From the NCBI GenBank assembly GCA_937872275.1, contig CALMSE010000269.1:1-10619 (forward strand): DNA of 10,619 bases. Direction: 5' to 3'. The position numbers and the translations under genes are program-made. Source of the stretch: an uncultured Leucobacter sp. (lineage in GTDB: Bacteria; Actinomycetota; Actinomycetes; Actinomycetales; Microbacteriaceae). The stretch's first letter is position 1. Each line of letters begins with the position of its first letter. Positions 5,883-10,619 of the stretch are shown here, piece after piece. The notes under the pieces are model-generated. The model ran no database searches. It saw only the letters and a list, made by a program, of their open reading frames with translations, and had not been told where the DNA came from.

Positions 5883-7225
5883 GAGGCACCCCCCTGCGGC
5901 TGGCGGGGCACTGGGCCGGTGTCGCCGCCGGGCTCGGGCGCGCGGTAGCGGAGTCTCGCGATCCTGCGCCCGTCCATGCGCTCCACGCGCAGCGTGGCCC
6001 CGTCGGGCAGCGGCACCTCGTCGCCCCGCTCGGGGATGCGGCCGAGCTCCGAGAGCACGAAGCCGGCGATGGTGTCGTAGTCGTCGCCGTCGGGGATCGC
6101 GATGCCGGTCTGGGCGCGCACCTCGTCGGGCCGCAGCTCGGCGGGCAGCATCAGCTCGTCGCCGCTGCCGACCACTCCGGCCTTGGCCCGGTCGTGCTCG
6201 TCGGCCACCTCGCCGACGATCTCCTCCACGATGTCCTCGAGCGTCACGATGCCGGCGGTGCCCCCGTACTCGTCGACGACGACGACGAGCTGGAAGCCCC
6301 GCGTGCGCAGGTCCTCGAGCAGCTGGTCGAGGTGCATCGTCTCGGGCACGCGCACGACCTCCTCGACGAGCGCCGCCACGGGCACCTCGTCGCGCTTGGC
6401 GCGCGGCACGGAGACCGCCTGCTTGACGTGCACGACCCCGACCACGTCATCGCGATCCTCGTCGATGACGGGGAAGCGCGAGTAGCCGGTGCGGCCGGCG
6501 AGCTCGAGCAGTGCCTGCGCGGGCTCCAGCCGGTGGATGCTCTCGACGCGGGTGCGCGGCGTCATGACGTCGGCCGCGGTGTGCTCCGCGAAGCGGAGGG
6601 TGCGGTCGAGCAGGGTCGCCGTGTCCTGCTCGAGGAGGCCGGCGCTCGCCGAGTGCCGCACGAGCGAGGAGAGCTCCTCGGCGCTGCGGGCGCCCGAGAG
6701 CTCCTCCTTCGGCTCGATCCCGATGGCCCGGAGCAGGCCGTTGGCGCTGCCGTTCAGCACGACCACCGCGGGCTTGAACACCGCGGTGAAGGCGGCCTGC
6801 AGCGGCATCACGAGACGCGCGGTGGCGAGCGGCATCGCGATGGCGAAGTTCTTGGGCACGAGCTCGCCCACGATCATCGATGCGAAGGTCGCGAGCACGA
6901 GGGCGACCGTCGCGCCGATGCCGCGGCGGAAGCCCTCCGGCACGCCGATGGCGGCGAGCGGGCCGTCGAGCATCGTGCTGATCGCGGGCTCGAGCGTGTA
7001 GCCCGCGAGCAGGGTCGTGAGCGTGATGCCCAGCTGCGCGCTGGACAGGTGCGTCGAGGTGCGGCGCAGGCCGCGGATCACGATGTCGAGACCGCGCTCG
7101 CCGCTCGCCCTGCGCCGCTCGAGCTCCTGGCGGTCGAGCGCGACGAGCGAGAACTCGGCCGCGACGAAGACGCCGGTGCCGAAGGTGAGGATCACGCCGA
7201 TGCCGAGCAACCACCACTCGTTCAC
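5879..7225 (-). CDS. CNNM/DUF21 membrane protein with CBS pair and CorC_HlyC domain
   Basis: This 448-residue protein is the full-length paralogue of the next gene. Domains in order: DUF21 membrane module (about 1-190; AEFSLVALDRQELERR after the first helix, SSAQLGITLTTLLAGY, GELVPKN at 120-126), CBS pair (about 215-340; DVMTPRTRVESI, then VVVVDEYGGTAGIVTLEDI), and the C-terminal CorC_HlyC domain (about 355-430; AGFVLSELGRIPERGDEV). This order is typical of bacterial CorC/YhdP/MpfA-type proteins linked to Mg2+ export or homeostasis at the plasma membrane; the 'hemolysin' label in databases is historical. The start is GTG at 7223-7225 with GGGAG about six bases upstream. It is the first gene of a two-gene operon transcribed away from kgd. 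Confidence 0.92.
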   Translation of the reverse strand: MNEWWLLGIGVILTFGTGVFVAAEFSLVALDRQELERRRASGERGLDIVIRGLRRTSTHLSSAQLGITLTTLLAGYTLEPAISTMLDGPLAAIGVPEGFRRGIGATVALVLATFASMIVGELVPKNFAIAMPLATARLVMPLQAAFTAVFKPAVVVLNGSANGLLRAIGIEPKEELSGARSAEELSSLVRHSASAGLLEQDTATLLDRTLRFAEHTAADVMTPRTRVESIHRLEPAQALLELAGRTGYSRFPVIDEDRDDVVGVVHVKQAVSVPRAKRDEVPVAALVEEVVRVPETMHLDQLLEDLRTRGFQLVVVVDEYGGTAGIVTLEDIVEEIVGEVADEHDRAKAGVVGSGDELMLPAELRPDEVRAQTGIAIPDGDDYDTIAGFVLSELGRIPERGDEVPLPDGATLRVERMDGRRIARLRYRAPEPGGDTGPVPRQPQGGAS

Positions 7226-7305
7226 AGGCGCTCCCGGAGGAGGTGCCGCGCCTCGGCGCGGCCGGTACTCGGAGGGTCCGCGGGTCTTCGGGAGGGTGCG
7301 TCCAT
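7222..7305 (-). CDS. Possible 27-codon upstream ORF coupled to the first CNNM gene
   Basis: An ATG at 7303-7305 opens a 27-codon frame whose TGA stop overlaps the GTG start of the 448-residue CNNM protein in GTGA, the same overlap used between the two CNNM genes. A TAGGGT -10 candidate at 7316-7321 would place the transcription start within a few bases of this ATG, which would make it leaderless or nearly so; leaderless mRNAs are common in actinobacteria. The peptide (MDAPSRRPADPPSTGRAEAR...) is Arg/Pro-rich, with no recognised domain. It could be a regulatory leader or a chance ORF in GC-rich DNA. Confidence 0.3.
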   Translation of the reverse strand: MDAPSRRPADPPSTGRAEARHLLRERL

Positions 7306-7315
7306 GATCGGATAC

Positions 7316-7321
7316 ACCCTA
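7316..7321 (-). promoter_or_regulatory. Candidate -10 element of the CNNM operon
   Basis: On the minus strand this reads TAGGGT (TANNNT). A poor -35 match (CTGATC) lies 16 bases upstream. It is the best -10 candidate in the 257-base divergent region on this strand. Confidence 0.35.
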
Positions 7322-7347
7322 CCATCGGGTCCCTTCGGATCAGCGGG

Positions 7348-7366
7348 GAATCCGGCCCCGGGATTC
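7348..7366. repeat. Inverted repeat in the CNNM/kgd divergent region
   Basis: GAATCC (7348-7353) and GGATTC (7361-7366) form a 6-bp dyad with a seven-base spacer, midway between the two divergent promoters. It may be a regulator site; no family can be assigned. Confidence 0.3.
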
Positions 7367-7380
7367 GCCCACGGCGCACA

Positions 7381-7393
7381 TTCACCATGTGAA
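7381..7393. promoter_or_regulatory. TTCAC-N3-GTGAA dyad upstream of kgd
   Basis: A perfect 5-bp inverted repeat with a three-base spacer lies about 12 bases before the kgd -35 candidate. The arms resemble a GlxR/CRP half-site turned outward rather than the usual TGTGA-N6-TCACA, so a GlxR site is not claimed. It could be an operator for kgd or for both divergent units. Confidence 0.35.
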
Positions 7394-7404
7394 AAGGCGT
7401 AAGC

Positions 7405-7434
7405 TTGACGGCGTGCGTCCGCAACGGCTGCGAT
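7405..7434 (+). promoter_or_regulatory. Candidate kgd promoter
   Basis: TTGACG at 7405-7410 matches the -35 consensus at five of six positions; TGCGAT at 7429-7434 is a weak -10 at 18-base spacing. An alternative -10, TAAGCT, lies at 7400-7405 but lacks a clear -35. The leader would be about 40 bases. Confidence 0.35.
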
Positions 7435-7482
7435 GGCGCATGCGGGTGCGCCCGCGCGTCTGTACGAGGAGAGGACATCGCT

Positions 7483-10400
7483 TTGGCTGAGCGGACGAAT
7501 GTCGCCGGCATCGGAGGCACCGCAGAAGATTTCGGCGCGAATGCGTGGCTGGTCGACGAGATGTACAAGCAGTACACCGTCGACCCGAATTCGGTCGATC
7601 GATCCTGGTGGCCGGTCCTCGAACGGTACGCCGGTTCCGGCGCGGCCGATCAGGGCCCCGCCGCGGAGACCGCGCCCCCCGCGCGCACCGCCCCCGCGCA
7701 CGCGCACCCCGAGTCCCCCTCGTCGGCTGCGCAACCCGCGGCCCCGGCGGCGCCCGCCATCGACCCGGTATCGCCCCCCACGACCCCGATCCAGCCGGCG
7801 CGCACGACGAACGTCGCCCCGCGCGAGGCGCCGATCCCCGCGGACTCCCCCCGCACCGCGCCGGTCACGGGAGTCATCGAGGTCGAGACCGAGGACCAGG
7901 TCACGCCGCTCAAGGGCATGGCGCGCACCCTGTCGAAGAACATGGACGAGAGCCTCGCGGTCCCCACGGCGACCAGCGTGCGCACGGTGCCGGCGAAGCT
8001 GCTCATCGACAACCGCATCGTCATCAACAACCACCTGCGGCGCAGCCGCGGCGGCAAGGTCTCCTTCACCCACCTCATCGGCTGGGCGCTGATCCAGACC
8101 CTCAAGGACTTCCCGAGCCAGAACGTGGCCTACTCCGAGGCCGACGGCAAGCCGTCGATCGTCGTGCCGGCGCACATCGGCCTCGGCATCGCCATCGACG
8201 TGCCGAAGCCCGACGGCACCCGCTCGCTGCTCGTGCCCTCGATCAAGCGCGCCGAGACGCTCGACTTCAACGAGTACCTGGTCGCCTACGAGGATCTGGT
8301 GAAGCGCACCCGCGAGGGCAAGCTCGCCCCGGCGGACTTCCAGGGCACCACCATCTCGCTGACGAACCCGGGCGGCATCGGCACGGTGCACTCGGTGCCC
8401 CGCCTCATGCAGGGCCAGGGGTCGATCATCGGCGCCGGCGCGCTCGAGTACCCGGCCGAGTTCCAGGGCGCGGCCGAGGAGGTGCTGGTGCAGCTCGGCG
8501 TCTCGAAGACGATCACGCTCACGAGCACCTACGACCACCGCGTGATCCAGGGCGCCGGCTCCGGCGAGTTCCTGAAGCAGGTGCACGAGCGCCTCACCGG
8601 CGGCCGCGGCTTCTTCGAGGAGATCTTCGCGGCGCTGCGCATCCCCTACAAGCCCGTGCAGTGGGCGAACGACATCCATGTCGACATCACCGGCCAGGTC
8701 GACAAGTCGGCCCGCGTGCAGGAGCTCATCAACTCCTTCCGCGTGCGCGGCCACCTCATGGCCGACATCGATCCGCTCGAGTACGTGCAGCGCACGCACC
8801 CCGACCTCGAGATCGAGAGCCACGGCCTCACCTTCTGGGACCTCGACCGCGAGTTCGTCACGGGCGGCATCGGCGGCAAGCGCACCATGAAGCTGCGCGA
8901 CATCCTCGGCGTGCTGCGCGACTCCTACTGCCGCAAGATCGGCGTCGAGTACATGCACATCCAGAGCCCCGAGGAGCGGCTCTGGATCCGCGAGCAGGTG
9001 GAGGTGCCCTACGCGAAGCCCGGCCACGACGAGCAGATGCGCATCCTCGAGAAGCTCAACGAGGCCGAGGCCTTCGAGACCTTCCTGCAGACCAAGTACG
9101 TCGGCCAGAAGCGCTTCAGCCTCGAGGGCAGCGAGTCGGTCATCCCGCTGCTCGACGCCATGCTGATCGACGCCGCCGAGGACGGGGTCGACAGCGTCGA
9201 CATCGGCATGGCCCACCGCGGCCGCCTCAACGTGCTGTCGAACATCGCGGGCAAGACCTACGGCCAGATCTTCCGCGAGTTCGAGGGCACCGCGAAGAAG
9301 ACCGGCTCGGGCGACGTGAAGTACCACCTCGGCACGTCGGGCGTGTTCACCGCCCCGAACGGCACCCAGGTGCCGATCCACCTCGCCGCGAACCCCTCGC
9401 ACCTCGAGACCGTGAACGGCGTGCTCGAGGGCATCGTGCGCGCGAAGCAGGACCTGAAGCCGATCGGCTCCTTCACCACGCTCCCGATCCTCATCCACGG
9501 GGACGCCGCGATGGCGGGCCAGGGAGTGGTCTACGAGACGCTCCAGATGTCGCAGCTGCGCGGCTTCCGCACGGGCGGCACGATCCACATCATCATCAAC
9601 AACCAGGTCGGCTTCACGACGCTGCCCTCCGACTCCCGTTCGGCGGTGTACTCGAGCGACGTGGGCAAGGTCGTGCAGACGCCGATCTTCCACGTGAACG
9701 GAGACGACCCCGAATCGGTCGTGCGCGTGGCCCAGCTGGCCTACGAGTACCGCCAGAAGTTCCACAAGGATGTCATCGTCGACCTCGTCTGCTACCGCCG
9801 CCGCGGGCACAACGAGGGCGACGACCCCTCGATGACGCAGCCGCTCATGTACGACCTCATCGAGGCGAAGCGCTCCACCCGTCGCCTCTACTCCGCCTCC
9901 CTCGTGGGCCGCGGAGACATCACCGAGGAGGAGTACGAGCGCGCGAAGCAGGACTTCCAGGGCCGCCTCGAGCAGGCGTTCATGGAGACCCATGCCGCCC
10001 AGACCGGTGCGATCCCCGTGATCGATCAGAGCGGCATCGCCGAGGACGAGGGCGAGCCGCAGCCGGAGAGCACCGTGGTCGAGCATCCGACGGCGGTGGA
10101 CCGCGGAGTCGTCGAGCGCATCGGCGAGGCCCACGCCAACCCGCCCGCCGGCTTCACGGTGCACGCGAAGCTGCAGCAGCTGCTCAACAAGCGCGTCGAG
10201 ATGAGCCAGAACGGCGGCATCGACTGGGGCTTCGGCGAGCTCCTCGCCCTGGGCTCGCTGCTGATGGAGGGCACCGCGGTGCGCTTCGTCGGGCAGGACG
10301 CCCGCCGCGGCACCTTCGCGCAGCGCCACGCCGTCTTCCACGATCGGGCGAACGGCCAGGAGTGGCTGCCGCTGCTCAACCTCTCGGAGGATCAGGCGCG

Positions 10401-10619
10401 CTTCTGGATCTACGACTCCTTCCTCTCCGAGTACGCCGCGCTCGCGTTCGAGTACGGCTACTCGCTGCAGCGCGAGGACGCCCTGGTGCTGTGGGAGGCG
10501 CAGTTCGGCGACTTCGCGAACGGCGCGCAGAGCGTCATCGACGAGTACATCAGCGCGGCCGAGCAGAAGTGGGGCCAGCAGTCCTCCGTGGTGATGCTGC
10601 TGCCGCACGGCTACGAGGG
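7483..10619 (+). CDS. kgd: Multifunctional 2-oxoglutarate dehydrogenase E1 / acyltransferase (Kgd/OdhA), 3' end outside window
   Basis: The frame is open to the right edge (1045 codons seen; family members are about 1220-1250). It opens with the E1 N-terminal segment (about 12-48; FGANAWLVDEMYKQYTVDP), then a Pro/Ala-rich linker (about 50-128), an E2-type acyltransferase domain (about 133-360; KGMARTLSKNMDESLAVPTA, catalytic His352 in YDHRVIQGA) and the ThDP-dependent E1 domain (from about 400). E1 landmarks are AHRGRLNVL (577-585) and the ThDP/Mg site GDAAMAGQG (673-681) with Asn706-Asn707. No lipoyl domain precedes the E2 part, as is typical of actinobacterial Kgd/OdhA, which works with lipoyl-bearing AceF. 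It decarboxylates 2-oxoglutarate in the TCA cycle; homologues are inhibited by the FHA protein GarA/OdhI. The start is TTG at 7483 with AGGAGAGGA about eight bases upstream; no in-frame ATG or GTG lies near it. Confidence 0.96.
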   Translation, partial: MAERTNVAGIGGTAEDFGANAWLVDEMYKQYTVDPNSVDRSWWPVLERYAGSGAADQGPAAETAPPARTAPAHAHPESPSSAAQPAAPAAPAIDPVSPPTTPIQPARTTNVAPREAPIPADSPRTAPVTGVIEVETEDQVTPLKGMARTLSKNMDESLAVPTATSVRTVPAKLLIDNRIVINNHLRRSRGGKVSFTHLIGWALIQTLKDFPSQNVAYSEADGKPSIVVPAHIGLGIAIDVPKPDGTRSLLVPSIKRAETLDFNEYLVAYEDLVKRTREGKLAPADFQGTTISLTNPGGIGTVHSVPRLMQGQGSIIGAGALEYPAEFQGAAEEVLVQLGVSKTITLTSTYDHRVIQGAGSGEFLKQVHERLTGGRGFFEEIFAALRIPYKPVQWANDIHVDITGQVDKSARVQELINSFRVRGHLMADIDPLEYVQRTHPDLEIESHGLTFWDLDREFVTGGIGGKRTMKLRDILGVLRDSYCRKIGVEYMHIQSPEERLWIREQVEVPYAKPGHDEQMRILEKLNEAEAFETFLQTKYVGQKRFSLEGSESVIPLLDAMLIDAAEDGVDSVDIGMAHRGRLNVLSNIAGKTYGQIFREFEGTAKKTGSGDVKYHLGTSGVFTAPNGTQVPIHLAANPSHLETVNGVLEGIVRAKQDLKPIGSFTTLPILIHGDAAMAGQGVVYETLQMSQLRGFRTGGTIHIIINNQVGFTTLPSDSRSAVYSSDVGKVVQTPIFHVNGDDPESVVRVAQLAYEYRQKFHKDVIVDLVCYRRRGHNEGDDPSMTQPLMYDLIEAKRSTRRLYSASLVGRGDITEEEYERAKQDFQGRLEQAFMETHAAQTGAIPVIDQSGIAEDEGEPQPESTVVEHPTAVDRGVVERIGEAHANPPAGFTVHAKLQQLLNKRVEMSQNGGIDWGFGELLALGSLLMEGTAVRFVGQDARRGTFAQRHAVFHDRANGQEWLPLLNLSEDQARFWIYDSFLSEYAALAFEYGYSLQREDALVLWEAQFGDFANGAQSVIDEYISAAEQKWGQQSSVVMLLPHGYE

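Noticed and set aside
7222..10608. A 1128-codon open frame on the minus strand opposite kgd
   Set aside because: It is the antisense shadow of kgd. The plus frame has clear Kgd domains and motifs; the minus frame is His/Leu/Arg-rich low-complexity sequence with no domain, a common result of high GC. Only its final 27 codons, past the kgd start, were considered separately.

Overview
The window is high-GC DNA with strong G/C bias at third codon positions, GTG and TTG starts next to ATG, and AGGAG-type ribosome binding sites. Together with a fused E2-E1 2-oxoglutarate enzyme (Kgd/OdhA), a metY/metX pair and tandem CNNM/CBS proteins, this points to an actinobacterium. A member of the Microbacteriaceae (Leucobacter-like) is the best guess, inferred from gene content and protein style and not proven.

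Layout: (1) 1-145, minus: start of a short-chain dehydrogenase, running off the left edge. (2) 288-671, minus: small membrane protein with a PLDc_N-type N-terminus and a SHOCT tail; a strong UUCG-loop terminator follows it, and two back-to-back hairpins lie in its 5' leader. (3) 875-2203, plus: metY, O-acetylhomoserine sulfhydrylase. (4) 2234-3515: the unusual part. An AbiEi-like/DUF559 endonuclease-fold gene on the minus strand (2308-3312) lies between two same-orientation 76-bp hairpin repeats. (5) 3594-4805, plus: metX, homoserine O-acetyltransferase. (6) 4833-7225, minus: two overlapping CNNM/DUF21-CBS membrane protein genes, preceded by a possible 27-codon upstream ORF that overlaps the first start. 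(7) 7483 to the right edge, plus: kgd, cut off by the window at codon 1045.

MetX and MetY catalyse consecutive steps of methionine synthesis (homoserine to O-acetylhomoserine to homocysteine), and their genes are commonly adjacent in actinobacteria. Here they are separated by about 1.4 kb holding the repeat-bounded gene, which reads like a cassette inserted into a housekeeping operon. The two repeats have the same length and are about 80% identical; their right 30 nt are identical. They are the most novel feature here and could serve as mobile or recombining borders, transcription barriers, or both. The remaining genes are ordinary core metabolism and membrane transport.
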